Below are positions 17,165-25,985 of a DNA stretch of 64,000 nt, in pieces. Both the position numbers and the translations under genes were made by a program. Each line of letters begins with the position of its first letter. The stretch's first letter is position 1. The stretch lies in NCBI GenBank assembly GCA_948524275.1, contig CAOSLI010000001.1:310001-374000 (forward strand), written 5' to 3'. This stretch comes from an uncultured Clostridia bacterium (GTDB lineage Bacteria; Bacillota; Clostridia; TANB77; CAG-508). The notes below the pieces were generated by a model. It had not been told where the DNA came from. It saw only the letters and a program-made list of their open reading frames with translations, and did not search any database.

Positions 17165-17749
17165 ATGGCAGTAAATATAAGTAAAGGTGGAGGGGTTGAC
17201 CTGACTAAGGGGACTAACCTCAAAGAGGCTATGATTGGCCTTGGATGGGACACCAAACGGTACAATGGAGACAAGGATTTTGACTTGGATCTCGTGATTT
17301 TCGAGTGTGATAACAACTACAGTTGCATAAGTGACAGGCATATGATATTTTATAACAATCTGAGGGATCCTGAGAGTGCTATCAAGCATTCGGGGGACAA
17401 CAGAACTGGCGCTGGCGACGATAATGCTGATGATGAGACAGCGTTCATCAAGTTTGACAATATTGCTGACAATGTTGAGCGTATTGTTATCATAGTTACT
17501 ATCTTTGAAGCGAGAGAAAACAAGCAGAATTTTGGTCTTGTGGATAACGCTTATATCCGCATGGTAGACAACGAGACTGGAAAGGAAATCTTGAGATATG
17601 ATCTCAGAGAGGAATTCTCTATCCAGACTGGTGTTGTGTTTGGCGAAATCTGTAGAAAAGATGGAGGATGGCGATTCAACGCTATTGGTGATGGCTATAA
17701 CAAGGAGCTTGCTGACTTCTGCTATGATTATGGAATAAGTGTAAGATAA
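17165..17749 (+). CDS. TerD family protein, second copy
   Basis: 194 residues. AMIGLGWDT, DLDLVIFECD, HSGDNRTGAGDDNADDE and IRMVDNETGKEILRYDL are the same landmarks as in the preceding gene, but the two proteins are clearly diverged, so this is an old duplication and not a repeat. The acidic loop DDNADDE is rich in likely calcium ligands. It has a good ribosome-binding site (aggagga). A GC-rich hairpin lies between it and the ATPase gene, and may lower expression of the latter. Confidence 0.9.
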   Translation: MAVNISKGGGVDLTKGTNLKEAMIGLGWDTKRYNGDKDFDLDLVIFECDNNYSCISDRHMIFYNNLRDPESAIKHSGDNRTGAGDDNADDETAFIKFDNIADNVERIVIIVTIFEARENKQNFGLVDNAYIRMVDNETGKEILRYDLREEFSIQTGVVFGEICRKDGGWRFNAIGDGYNKELADFCYDYGISVR

Positions 17750-17782
17750 GCGATTTGCACATAGCTAAGGAACTAAAATAGT

Positions 17783-17807
17783 ACCCCATTTGCGATGCAA
17801 GTGGGGT
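17783..17807 (+). other. GC-rich hairpin between TerD and the ATPase gene
   Basis: An 11-bp stem with one G-T pair (17783-17793 with 17797-17807) and a 3-nt loop. No T tract follows (gctgttg), so it is not a normal intrinsic terminator. It could stabilise the upstream mRNA end or attenuate. Confidence 0.5.
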
Positions 17808-17918
17808 GCTGTTGTACATTGACAATTGAATAGAAAGGCAAGGTGGAGAAGTATGTAGTATAACCCTAATTTGTATGCGAAGAAACCAATGTAACCAAAA
17901 AACTTTTAAGGAGGAACA

Positions 17919-20531
17919 ATGATGAAGACATTTGGTTTAACAACTAAGCAGGCCTTGGAGAACAAGGCAAAGGGTTCAAATGAACTCACTCAGCGGGAGA
18001 CAGAATCCTTTTGGGATATGTTCAAGGAGTCGCTACAAGACACTTGGCTAAAAATCCTTATGGTTGCTCTTGCTCTCGAAGTGGTCTTTTATGTGATTGG
18101 TCGTATCTGGCCGGGAATGGGGTCTGATGACTGGTTTAGTGCTGTTGCGATTTTTATCGTAATCATTGCGGTTTCCTTTATTGGTACTTATATAAGTTAT
18201 AAGCAAGACCGTGGTGCTCAAGCTCTTCAGCGTGAGGCAAGTCAGATTAAGGTAAAGGCCTTCCGCGATGGCGAGCTGATTGAAATGTCTATCAACGACA
18301 TTGTTTGGGGCGACTGTATTTATTTGCAGCCCGGTGACAAGATTCCCGCAGACGGTATTTTGCTTGAGGGTTCACTTAAAGTTGATCAGGCGGCTCTTAA
18401 TGGAGAGAGCAGGGAAGCAGAAAAGATTGTATTGGGAGATAATGAAATCCCAAGCAATGATGACCTGTTTACGAAATTTAAGTGTTTCCGCGGTAGCGTT
18501 GTTACTTCTGGTTCTGCTGTTATGCAGGTTACGGATGTTGGCGATAATACTGTGTTAGGAACAATCAATGTATCATTACAGGAGAAAGACGAAAGCAAGA
18601 CTCCTTCTGAGGAAAAACTCGATCGACTGGCAAAGGGTATCGGTATATTCGGCTATTGCGGCGGTGGTGCTGCAGCTGTTATCAATTTGGTTTTGGGACT
18701 TATAAATATGTCTCAATATACTGTTGGTAGCATTGCGTATTTGGTTCTAAGCAGCATTATCTTGGGTGTTTCTATTGTGGTTATGGCAGTTCCGGAGGGA
18801 CTTCCGCTCATGAACACTCTTGTGCAGGGTTTGAATGTAGGTAAAATGCTGAAAGCGCATATTTACGTTAAAAATCCCAAGGCTATTGAAACTGCTGGAT
18901 ATCTTACACATATCTATACCGACAAAACTGGTACACTTACTAATGGCAAGATGACTGTTGCAAATGTCATTACTGGCGATTCTACAATTTATGAATCGTT
19001 TGGAGATATTTGTGAAGACACGAAAAATGACATTATCATTGGAGCAGGTGTTAATAATGACGCTACCATCAGTGGCGAAGGAAAAGCAATTGGTTCTAAT
19101 GATACTGACCGAGCTCTTATTACTTATCTTGCTATCGAAAACAGTGTTAAGATTGATAAGAGCATAGTATCCAGCAGTGAGCCGTTTGACTCTAGGGTTA
19201 AGTATGCGGCGGTAACAACGACTGATGGCGTAAAATACTTAAAAGGCGCTCCTGACATTATCATAAATGGATGCAATAGCTACATTGACAAGGACGGTAA
19301 CAAGAACGTTCTTACAGATGATGTCATGGCTAAGCTGAAAGAAACATGGAATGCACAAACTGAACGTGCAATGCGTGTCATTGCTATCGTGAAAGAATGT
19401 GAGGAAGAGAAGACCTTTGTCGCTTTTGTTTCTATCAGAGATGATGTCCGCAAGGATGTTCTGGGGTCTGTTAACAAGATGTTAAAGGCAGGAGTCAAAG
19501 TCACAATGGTAACTGGCGACGTTCTTGCAACAGCAAGAGCCATAGCAATTGAGGCTGGACTGGTTGACAAACCAACAGATATTTGCATTACTCATGAAGA
19601 GTTGGCGAAAATGTCTGACGAAGAGCTTATCAAGGCGCTTCCTAATTTAAAGGTTGTTGCCAGAGCGATTCCGTCCGACAAGGAAAGACTCGTTGAAGTA
19701 AGTCGCTCGATTGGAGAAGTTGTCGGCATGACTGGTGACGGCGTAAACGATGCAGCGGCATTACACAAATCCGATGTAGGGTTTGCGATGGGAAGTGGCA
19801 CTGAGGTTGCAAAAGAGGCAGGCGATATCATCATCTTGAATGATAGCTTAACTTCTATTGCAGATGCAATTATGTACGGACGTACAATGAGCAAGTCCGT
19901 TAAGAAGTTTATCATTTTCCAATTGACGGTAAATGTAAGTACAGTATTTACTGCTGTACTCGGTCCTATCCTTGGTTGGACTGAGGTGTTCACAATTGTT
20001 CAGATTCTTTGGATCAACATGATTATGGACACTTTGGCAGCTATTGCGTTTGGACAGGAGCCGGCAAGAGAAAGCTACATGAGGGAAAAGCCTATTGCTC
20101 GTACTGCGGATATTCTGAATGGATATCTGAAGAGCAGTATTTTGGTAGGTGGTGTATTTATTACCATCATCTGCTTAGGAATTCTGAAGAACCTTTGTGG
20201 CGTTCACAACTTGATTGGAAGCACGGATATGGATGTTATCAGAACTTTCATGTTTGCTACCTTTATCATGGCTATCATTTGGAACAGCCTTAATGCCAGA
20301 ACTGAGAGTATGAAGCTGTTTGAACATATTGCAGAAAACCGTAATTTTATTTTGGTTATGTCTGCGGTAGCGATAATTCAGGTAATTATCATTCAGGTTG
20401 GCGGAAAGGTATTTGGAACCACTCCGTTAAGTATCGGAAATTGGCTTGCAGTTATTCTCATTGCCGTTATGATTATTCCTATTGATCTTATTCGTAAGGT
20501 CATTGTGAAGAAAATGGGAATGAAGGAATAA
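17919..20531 (+). CDS. Calcium-translocating P-type ATPase
   Basis: About 870 residues. Landmarks in order: an N-terminal cytoplasmic segment, two transmembrane helices, the actuator loop with NGES, the VPEGLP motif of type II pumps in the fourth membrane helix, the phosphorylated Asp in YTDKTGTLTNGK (D335), an N domain with KGAPDIII, MTGDGVNDAAALHKSDVG, and six C-terminal helices including a WINMIMDTLAAIAFG segment. This is the SERCA/PMCA-like class that exports calcium. ATGs at 17919 and 17922 are both possible; the second has better spacing from AGGAGG. Composition matches the TerD genes, so all three probably arrived together. Calcium as substrate is inferred from class and neighbours. 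Confidence 0.9.
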   Translation: MMKTFGLTTKQALENKAKGSNELTQRETESFWDMFKESLQDTWLKILMVALALEVVFYVIGRIWPGMGSDDWFSAVAIFIVIIAVSFIGTYISYKQDRGAQALQREASQIKVKAFRDGELIEMSINDIVWGDCIYLQPGDKIPADGILLEGSLKVDQAALNGESREAEKIVLGDNEIPSNDDLFTKFKCFRGSVVTSGSAVMQVTDVGDNTVLGTINVSLQEKDESKTPSEEKLDRLAKGIGIFGYCGGGAAAVINLVLGLINMSQYTVGSIAYLVLSSIILGVSIVVMAVPEGLPLMNTLVQGLNVGKMLKAHIYVKNPKAIETAGYLTHIYTDKTGTLTNGKMTVANVITGDSTIYESFGDICEDTKNDIIIGAGVNNDATISGEGKAIGSNDTDRALITYLAIENSVKIDKSIVSSSEPFDSRVKYAAVTTTDGVKYLKGAPDIIINGCNSYIDKDGNKNVLTDDVMAKLKETWNAQTERAMRVIAIVKECEEEKTFVAFVSIRDDVRKDVLGSVNKMLKAGVKVTMVTGDVLATARAIAIEAGLVDKPTDICITHEELAKMSDEELIKALPNLKVVARAIPSDKERLVEVSRSIGEVVGMTGDGVNDAAALHKSDVGFAMGSGTEVAKEAGDIIILNDSLTSIADAIMYGRTMSKSVKKFIIFQLTVNVSTVFTAVLGPILGWTEVFTIVQILWINMIMDTLAAIAFGQEPARESYMREKPIARTADILNGYLKSSILVGGVFITIICLGILKNLCGVHNLIGSTDMDVIRTFMFATFIMAIIWNSLNARTESMKLFEHIAENRNFILVMSAVAIIQVIIIQVGGKVFGTTPLSIGNWLAVILIAVMIIPIDLIRKVIVKKMGMKE

Positions 20532-20566
20532 TTGTCTATTCAATTAAAAAACAATAAAACATAAAG

Positions 20567-20610
20567 AAATCCCAGTTGATGCAATTGCATCAGCTGGGAT
20601 TTTTTCTTTT
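20567..20610 (+). terminator. Strong intrinsic terminator after the Ca-ATPase gene
   Basis: An 18-bp stem with one G-T pair (20567-20584 with 20585-20602, loop formed by opening the apex) and a T run. Confidence 0.85.
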
Positions 20611-20652
20611 ATACAGATTGATAAAGGCACCCAAAAAATTGATTGGATTTAA

Positions 20653-20681
20653 TTGAAAAAAATGGATATTCTTGATATAAT
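20653..20681 (+). promoter_or_regulatory. Predicted sigma-A promoter for the BRO/HAD remnant
   Basis: TTGAAA (20653-20658), a 17-nt spacer and TATAAT (20676-20681), 37 nt before the ATG at 20719. Confidence 0.6.
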
Positions 20682-20718
20682 GTGTAAAATTAAATATTGA
20701 GAAAGGAGAACTGTATAG

Positions 20719-20865
20719 ATGGATAAAAACAAATTAGAAACAATTTCAAATCTTTTTGAAGGAAAAGAAATAAGAAGTGTTTGGGATAGTGAAAAAGAAG
20801 ATTATTATTTCAGTGTGGTTGATATTGTTGGTGCATTGACGGATAGTAAAGTACCTAAAAGATAA
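20719..20865 (+). pseudogene. Truncated BRO-N domain, 5' part
   Basis: 48 codons from an ATG with a good ribosome-binding site (gaaaggagaa), ending in TAA. The peptide includes EIRSVWDSEKEDYYFSVVDI and GALTDSKVPKR, the start of the BRO/antirepressor N-terminal domain. The next open frame, in the same reading frame and directly after the stop, resumes within the same domain. Roughly 30 residues normally found between VPKR and the KxQKDGKKY region are missing, so an internal deletion created the stop. Confidence 0.7.
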
Positions 20866-21564
20866 ATGAAATCTCAAAAAGATGGAAAAAAATATATAGC
20901 TGATACATTAGATACACAAGGAATATTAAGACTAATTGAATCAATACCAAGTCCAAAAGCAGAGCCTTTTAAGATGTGGTTAGCACAGATGGGAAAAGAA
21001 AGAATAGATGAAGATGCTTATTTAGAATATTGTGGATTTTTAAAGGAAGAGTATAATTCAAAAATGTCTAAAGAAGAAATTAAAAAACTAAGGTATCAAA
21101 TAGCTGATAATTATTTAAAAACAGTAATTGATTATAAACAAGATGCAGAAAGGGTATTAAAGTATTTAAAACAAAAATCATTTACATTAGCTATTGCAAG
21201 TACCACAAACGACCATACTATAGAGATTTATAAGAAAGAAAATCAAAATATAATAAATAAAGCAAACATTGAAGATATATTTACATTAGTATATTCAAAA
21301 GGTGCAGTTAAAGAATTAAAGCTAAGTCCAGAAATACATTACAAAATATTGAAAGAATTAGATGTAAATAAAGAAGAGTGCTTGATAATAGAGGATTCAC
21401 TGATTGGAGTAGAAGCTGCTAATAATGCAGGTATAGAAGTAGCAACAATATATGATAAGTATTCAGATTTTAATAGAGAAGAAATTAACAAATTATCACA
21501 ATATCAATTCAAAGATTATAACCAAATGTTAAGATATATGAAAGATGAACTGGAGGATAATTAA
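20866..21564 (+). CDS. Chimera: BRO-N remnant joined to a HAD hydrolase lacking motif I
   Basis: 232 residues. The first ~53 (TLDTQGILRLIESIPSPKAE, FKMWLAQMGKERIDE) are the second half of a BRO-N domain. From about residue 55 the protein is a HAD-superfamily phosphatase: a helical cap, IASTTND (motif II), a lysine near KLSPEIH (motif III) and IIEDSLIGVEAANNAGI (motif IV). The DxD nucleophile of motif I, which should lie at the start of the HAD domain, is absent. The gene thus appears to be the product of a recombination that replaced the HAD N-terminus, and catalysis is unlikely. It overlaps the next start by one base. Confidence 0.7.
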   Translation: MKSQKDGKKYIADTLDTQGILRLIESIPSPKAEPFKMWLAQMGKERIDEDAYLEYCGFLKEEYNSKMSKEEIKKLRYQIADNYLKTVIDYKQDAERVLKYLKQKSFTLAIASTTNDHTIEIYKKENQNIINKANIEDIFTLVYSKGAVKELKLSPEIHYKILKELDVNKEECLIIEDSLIGVEAANNAGIEVATIYDKYSDFNREEINKLSQYQFKDYNQMLRYMKDELEDN

Positions 21565-21962
21565 TGAAAGAAATTGATAAAATCGCACTACTATATGTAA
21601 AAGATGGACAAATATTAAGCACATTATCTAAAGGAAAAGATACGTATTATATACCAGGAGGCAAGAGAGAACTACATGAAACAGATCAGCAAACTTTAAT
21701 TAGAGAGTGTAAAGAAGAATTAACTATTGATATTAAAGAAGATACTATAAAATATTATGGAACATTTAAAGCACAGGCACATGGAAAAGCAGAAGGAATA
21801 ATAGTTAAAATGACTTGCTATATGGCTGAATTTATAGGAGAAATAAAAGCAAATTCAGAAATTCAAGAAATAAGGTGGCTAAATTATAGCAATATAGATA
21901 TAATATCACCAGTAGATAAACTTATATTTAAAGATTTATATGAAAAGGGAATTTTAAAATAA
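21564..21962 (+). CDS. NUDIX hydrolase
   Basis: 132 residues with a complete NUDIX box: G-x5-E-x7-R-E-x2-E-E from GGKRELHETDQQ through RECKEEL (about residues 33-54). These enzymes hydrolyse nucleoside diphosphates linked to another group, such as oxidised dNTPs or ADP-ribose. The substrate is not predictable. Its ATG overlaps the stop of the HAD-like gene (taatg), indicating translational coupling. It belongs to a tight run of five genes. Confidence 0.85.
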   Translation: MKEIDKIALLYVKDGQILSTLSKGKDTYYIPGGKRELHETDQQTLIRECKEELTIDIKEDTIKYYGTFKAQAHGKAEGIIVKMTCYMAEFIGEIKANSEIQEIRWLNYSNIDIISPVDKLIFKDLYEKGILK

Positions 21963-21982
21963 GGTAGGACGGAGAAAATAAT

Positions 21983-22450
21983 ATGGAAATAGATGGTGAC
22001 ATGAAGTATTCTTTTAGAAATTGCACATTAGATGATTTTGACTTTTTATTTCAACTTAAAAAACAAAATTTTAAAAAGTATGTAGACAAGTTTTGGCAGT
22101 GGGATGATGAAGAGCAAAAGCAGAGATTGAGAAAAGATTTAGAAGAGCATTTACCTCATAAAAAAATTATTGTAGTGAACAATAAAATGATTGGAGTATA
22201 TGCAGTACATATAACAGAAGATGGTGATTTATATATAAATGAAATTAGCATTTTAAAGGAATATCAAAACAAGGGTATAGGAAGAAAAATTCTAGAAAAG
22301 CAATTAGAGGAAAATGATAAAAAGAAAATGAGAACTGTATTACAAGTATTTAAAGGAAATTCAGCAAAGAATTTATATGAAAAACTCGGATTTAAAGTAT
22401 ATGGTGAGACCGAATCACATTATCAAATGGAAAAAGTAATAAAGGAATAG
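21983..22450 (+). CDS. GNAT family N-acetyltransferase
   Basis: 155 residues. The fold's acetyl-CoA-binding motif A is seen as ISILKEYQNKGIGRKILEKQL (split Q/R-x2-G-x-G/A), with a downstream strand TVLQVFKGNSAKNLYEKLGF that contains the family's NxxAxxLYxxxGF signature. The N-terminus (RNCTLDDFDFLFQLKKQNF) is the usual acceptor-binding region. Substrate unknown. The start at 21983 follows ggacggag; an in-frame ATG at 22001 is a possible alternative. It is 20 nt after the NUDIX gene. Confidence 0.85.
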   Translation: MEIDGDMKYSFRNCTLDDFDFLFQLKKQNFKKYVDKFWQWDDEEQKQRLRKDLEEHLPHKKIIVVNNKMIGVYAVHITEDGDLYINEISILKEYQNKGIGRKILEKQLEENDKKKMRTVLQVFKGNSAKNLYEKLGFKVYGETESHYQMEKVIKE

Positions 22451-22455
22451 AAGAT

Positions 22456-23268
22456 ATGACATATCATTTTTTATGTAATAAGTTAGTAAAAGAATATGAA
22501 AATAGTAAAAGTATTGATAATACAATTAAAAAATATATAGAAAACAATTATGAAATTTTAAATGAAATCTATTTTAAACCAAAGAAAATAGATAATGATA
22601 AAATTGAAGATATTGTAACATGCAATAAATATATAGAAATGATATTAAATACAATTACAAATTTAAAAGATATAAATTTGAATAATATGTTTGAAAAAAT
22701 AGTAAGAGAGTTAGGAAACTTACTAGAATATAAAATTATTGATAGAGAGATATATGTTATTATTGGATTAAATACAACAACTATATACACGACAAAATAC
22801 CAAGATAAAGATATAACTGTTATATTACTAGAATCAACATTAGGAATAGAAGAAAATATTAAAATGCTACTTGCACATGAATATACGCATTGGGTTAGAG
22901 AAAAAGAAATTAAAGGTGATATATTTGAAAGTTGTGTTGGAGAAAGACTAATAACAGAGGGTATTGCGTGTAGTTTTTCAGAAGAAATAGTTCCTGAAAA
23001 ACCAATAGATTATTATTGTATTGTACCAAATGAAACAGTAAAATGGGTTGAGGATAATATTTATTTGTTAGATAATATGCTAAAAAATCACTTAGAGAAA
23101 AAGGATATGATTTATGACCTATTTTACATGTTTGCAAAAACAACAATACCTAATATGCCAGTAAGAACAGGATATGTTTATGGGTATCTAAAAGTAAAAG
23201 AGTATATGAAAAATAATAATTTGAAAATAAAAGATATTGTTAAAATAGACTGGAGAATGATAATATGA
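22456..23268 (+). CDS. Predicted zinc metallopeptidase (HExxH, DUF2268-like)
   Basis: 270 residues, no signal peptide. HEYTH (H141, E142, H145) is a zinc-protease HExxH motif, and E168 in LITEGIA is in the right place for the third ligand of a gluzincin. The layout resembles DUF2268 predicted proteases. The N-terminal 100 residues are helical and Asn/Lys-rich. It begins 5 nt after the GNAT gene and overlaps the next gene by 4 nt (ATGA), so it is part of the same operon. Catalytic activity is inferred from motif only. Confidence 0.65.
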   Translation: MTYHFLCNKLVKEYENSKSIDNTIKKYIENNYEILNEIYFKPKKIDNDKIEDIVTCNKYIEMILNTITNLKDINLNNMFEKIVRELGNLLEYKIIDREIYVIIGLNTTTIYTTKYQDKDITVILLESTLGIEENIKMLLAHEYTHWVREKEIKGDIFESCVGERLITEGIACSFSEEIVPEKPIDYYCIVPNETVKWVEDNIYLLDNMLKNHLEKKDMIYDLFYMFAKTTIPNMPVRTGYVYGYLKVKEYMKNNNLKIKDIVKIDWRMII

Positions 23269-23945
23269 TAGATGAAATAAAGAAACAAGTAAATGAGTTG
23301 TTGATGAATGATAATTCAGGACATGGAATGGAACATATAAATAGAGTTTTAGAATTATCATTAAGATTTGCTAAAGTAGAAAATGCAAATAAAGATATTG
23401 TTGCTTTAATTGCATTACTTCATGATGTAGATGATTACAAATTGTTTGGAATGGACTATGCAGAAAATTTGACAAATGCTAAGAAAATTATGAATAATTG
23501 TAATATAGAGAAAAGTATGCAGGAACAAGTATGCTTAGCTCTTAAGAATATAGGATATAGTAAAAGGTTAAAAGGATGTTGCCCTACAACTATTGAGGGA
23601 AAAGTTGTATCTGATGCAGATATGTGCGATGCTTTAGGTGTTAATGGTATCTTAAGAGTATATACATATAGCATGAAAAATGGCAAACCATTCTTTGATA
23701 AAAATATTTTTCCAATAGAGAATATATCTGCTGATAATTATACAAGAAAATGTGCAGATAGTAGTGTTTGTCATATATTTGAAAAGATTTTAAAACTGAA
23801 AGATTTAATGCTTACTGCTTCTGGTAAGGAAGAGGCAATGGATAGACATAAAATTGTTGTTGATATCTTATATCACTTATTTGCAGAAGAAAATGTACCA
23901 GAGTGGACTGAATATTTAGATAATTACTTAAAAAGAAAATATTGA
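23265..23945 (+). CDS. HD-domain phosphohydrolase
   Basis: 226 residues. The HD fold is shown by GHGMEHINRVLEL (first His), IALLHDVDDYK (the HD pair) and a later DADMCDALG. It resembles stand-alone HD hydrolases of the YedJ/YfbR type that act on nucleotides or related phosphates. It overlaps the metallopeptidase gene by 4 nt. The promoter of the next gene overlaps its stop codon, so the operon HAD-NUDIX-GNAT-peptidase-HD ends here. Confidence 0.8.
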   Translation: MIDEIKKQVNELLMNDNSGHGMEHINRVLELSLRFAKVENANKDIVALIALLHDVDDYKLFGMDYAENLTNAKKIMNNCNIEKSMQEQVCLALKNIGYSKRLKGCCPTTIEGKVVSDADMCDALGVNGILRVYTYSMKNGKPFFDKNIFPIENISADNYTRKCADSSVCHIFEKILKLKDLMLTASGKEEAMDRHKIVVDILYHLFAEENVPEWTEYLDNYLKRKY

Positions 23946-23970
23946 CAGTGAATATAAAATGTTATAAAAT
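23942..23970 (+). promoter_or_regulatory. Predicted sigma-A promoter for the YhcG-type nuclease gene
   Basis: TTGACA (23942-23947) overlaps the preceding stop codon; the spacer is 17 nt and the -10 is TAAAAT (23965-23970). Confidence 0.65.
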
Positions 23971-24057
23971 ACAAACATAAGTTTATAATAATATATGCAA
24001 TTTATAAGTAGAAATATATGTAGTAAGAACAAAATTTATAGAAAAGGAAGTGTTCTT

Positions 24058-25071
24058 ATGAATGAAAATGAATTAAACTTTAGTGAAATCGTTAAGATGA
24101 TTGAAACAAGAAGAAGTAATGCTTATAAAAAAGTGAATGAAGAATTAATATCTTTGTATTGGGACTTTGGAAAATACATAAGTGAGAAAGTAAATGATGC
24201 TAACTGGGGTGAAAAAATTGTTGACAAGCTCGTTGAATTTATGAAAAGGGAATATCCTACAATGAAAGGATTTAACAGAGCAGGGATATACAGAATGAAG
24301 CAATTTTATGAAACATATAAGGATAGCGAAATTGTCGCTCCACTGGTGAGACAAATTAGTTGGTCACACAATGTTATGATTTTAGGAGCTACTAATAGTA
24401 TTGAAGAAAAAGAATTTTATATAAGAATGTGTATAAAGAATAATTATTCAAAAAGAGAGTTAAATAGACAATTATCAAGTGGATATTTCTATAGATATAT
24501 GTTATCAGATGGAAAAGCGAATCAAAGCATAGCAAAAGTTACAGGAGAAGAAGACTATCCAAATACAAAATTATTAGATACATATAGTTTAGAATTTTTA
24601 GATTTACCCAGGAATTATTCAGAAAGAGATTTAAAAAAATCAATTATTTCTAATATGAAAGATTTTATATTAGAGATTGGAAAAGATTTTACTTTTGTTG
24701 GGGAAGAATATAGAATACAAGTTGGAAATCAAGATTTTTATATTGATTTATTATGTTACAATAGAACATTGAGCTGTCTAGTTGCATTTGAGTTAAAGAT
24801 AGGTGAATTTCAGCCAGAATATATATCAAAAATGGATTTTTATTTAGAAGCATTAGATAGACAAGAAAAGAAAGAAAATGAAAATCCAAGTGTTGGAGTT
24901 ATCTTATGTAGTGGAAAAAATGAACAGGTTGTTGAATATGCGATGAGCAGAAGTATGTCACCAACTATGGTATCACAATATTCTCTAAAATTGATTGACA
25001 AAAAAATATTAGAAAATAAATTGAGAGAAATTGCAAATATAGTAGAAAATAATGAAGAAGAAAATGAATAA
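24058..25071 (+). CDS. YhcG/DUF1016 family PD-(D/E)XK nuclease
   Basis: 337 residues from the ATG at 24058, which has aaaggaag 9 nt upstream; the frame is open from 23995 but the upstream ATG lacks a ribosome-binding site. The N-terminal DUF1016 domain (EIVKMIETRRSNAYKKVNEE, then ISWSHNVMIL) is followed by the nuclease domain with FYIDLLCYN and FELKIGEFQPEYISKMDFY, which hold the D...ExK site. Family members are associated with mobile elements and defence islands. It is transcribed from its own promoter. Confidence 0.88.
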   Translation: MNENELNFSEIVKMIETRRSNAYKKVNEELISLYWDFGKYISEKVNDANWGEKIVDKLVEFMKREYPTMKGFNRAGIYRMKQFYETYKDSEIVAPLVRQISWSHNVMILGATNSIEEKEFYIRMCIKNNYSKRELNRQLSSGYFYRYMLSDGKANQSIAKVTGEEDYPNTKLLDTYSLEFLDLPRNYSERDLKKSIISNMKDFILEIGKDFTFVGEEYRIQVGNQDFYIDLLCYNRTLSCLVAFELKIGEFQPEYISKMDFYLEALDRQEKKENENPSVGVILCSGKNEQVVEYAMSRSMSPTMVSQYSLKLIDKKILENKLREIANIVENNEEENE

Positions 25072-25086
25072 AACAGAGGTAGAATT

Positions 25087-25479
25087 ATGGATAAAGAATA
25101 CAAAATAGAAGATGCAGAAAAGCATAGTAGTGACAAAGCATTTATGATGCAAGCGATAGATGATAAGGCATCGTGGGTATTAGCATATGCAGATGAAAAA
25201 TTGTTAGCTGATAAAGAGTTGATATTAAATGCGGTAAAAGTAGATGGACAGGCATTATATTATGCAAGTAAGGAACTTAGAGATGATAAGGATGTAGTTT
25301 TAGAAGCGGTAAAGAATAAGTGGCTTATTGTGAAGTATGCAAGCAAGAGATTAAGAGCAGATAAAGATGTGGCAATAGCAGCAATTACAGCTAATAAAGA
25401 TGCAGCAATTTATCTAACAGATGAGATACTTACAGACAAAGATGTAGATTTGATTTTAAATCCACCACAAGCTGAATAA
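25087..25479 (+). CDS. DUF4116 repeat protein
   Basis: 130 residues made of four imperfect ~24-residue units with the pattern LRADKDVVLEAVKxxxxxxxYAS. Units centre on about residues 20, 45, 70 and 95. DUF4116 repeats are found in bacterial and viral proteins of unknown function and may mediate protein contacts. It starts 15 nt after the nuclease gene and may be its partner. Confidence 0.75.
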   Translation: MDKEYKIEDAEKHSSDKAFMMQAIDDKASWVLAYADEKLLADKELILNAVKVDGQALYYASKELRDDKDVVLEAVKNKWLIVKYASKRLRADKDVAIAAITANKDAAIYLTDEILTDKDVDLILNPPQAE

Positions 25480-25551
25480 TAAAAGAGATTTTAATTGAAA
25501 GATACAAGAAATGTTGCAAGATAATAGTTTAATGAATAGAGGAAAAATAAA

Positions 25552-25956
25552 ATGAAGTTTTATATTGGTTCAAGTTTTAAAAATTGTGGGGTAGTTAATT
25601 ATTTTACAAAAGTATTAACAGATAATGGATGGCAGAAAACTTACAATTGGGCAGAAAATATAAATAATAATGAGACTGTAGAAGATAAGATAGAGTACTC
25701 TTTATTGGAGTTACAAGCTATTGCTGATTCTGATATTGTTATTGTATATTTACCAGCAGGAAAAGGAACTCATATTGAGTGGGGAATTGCATTAGCGTTA
25801 AATAAAAGAATTTATTTATGTGCTACTAATGAAGAAAATCTTCGATTTGAAAGTTCTGTTAATTTTTACGAATTACCACAAGTTAAGAAAATATTAGGTA
25901 ATGATGCAGATGATATTATAAATCAGATAATAAAGAGTGAAAGAAATGAGGAGTAA
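25552..25956 (+). CDS. Nucleoside 2-deoxyribosyltransferase-like protein
   Basis: 134 residues with the Rossmann-like fold of this family. It starts KFYIGSSFKN, continues with SDIVIVYLPAGKGTHIEWG, where E aligns with the nucleophilic Glu of the transferases, and ends ALALNKRIYLC. Related proteins exchange bases on deoxynucleosides or hydrolyse nucleotides; some phage versions are involved in modified DNA. The protein is short but complete. Activity is inferred from the fold. Confidence 0.6.
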   Translation: MKFYIGSSFKNCGVVNYFTKVLTDNGWQKTYNWAENINNNETVEDKIEYSLLELQAIADSDIVIVYLPAGKGTHIEWGIALALNKRIYLCATNEENLRFESSVNFYELPQVKKILGNDADDIINQIIKSERNEE

Positions 25957-25985
25957 TTGATGAAATCAAAAATAGGAGGTATTAT

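Noticed and set aside
16647..17389. Long open frames on other strands within the TerD genes
   Set aside because: They are shadows of the two TerD genes, lack ribosome-binding sites and encode no recognisable domains.
17819..17857. TTGACA at 17819-17824 as promoter for the Ca-ATPase gene
   Set aside because: The nearest -10-like sequence is 27 nt away; no box is found at 16-18 nt.
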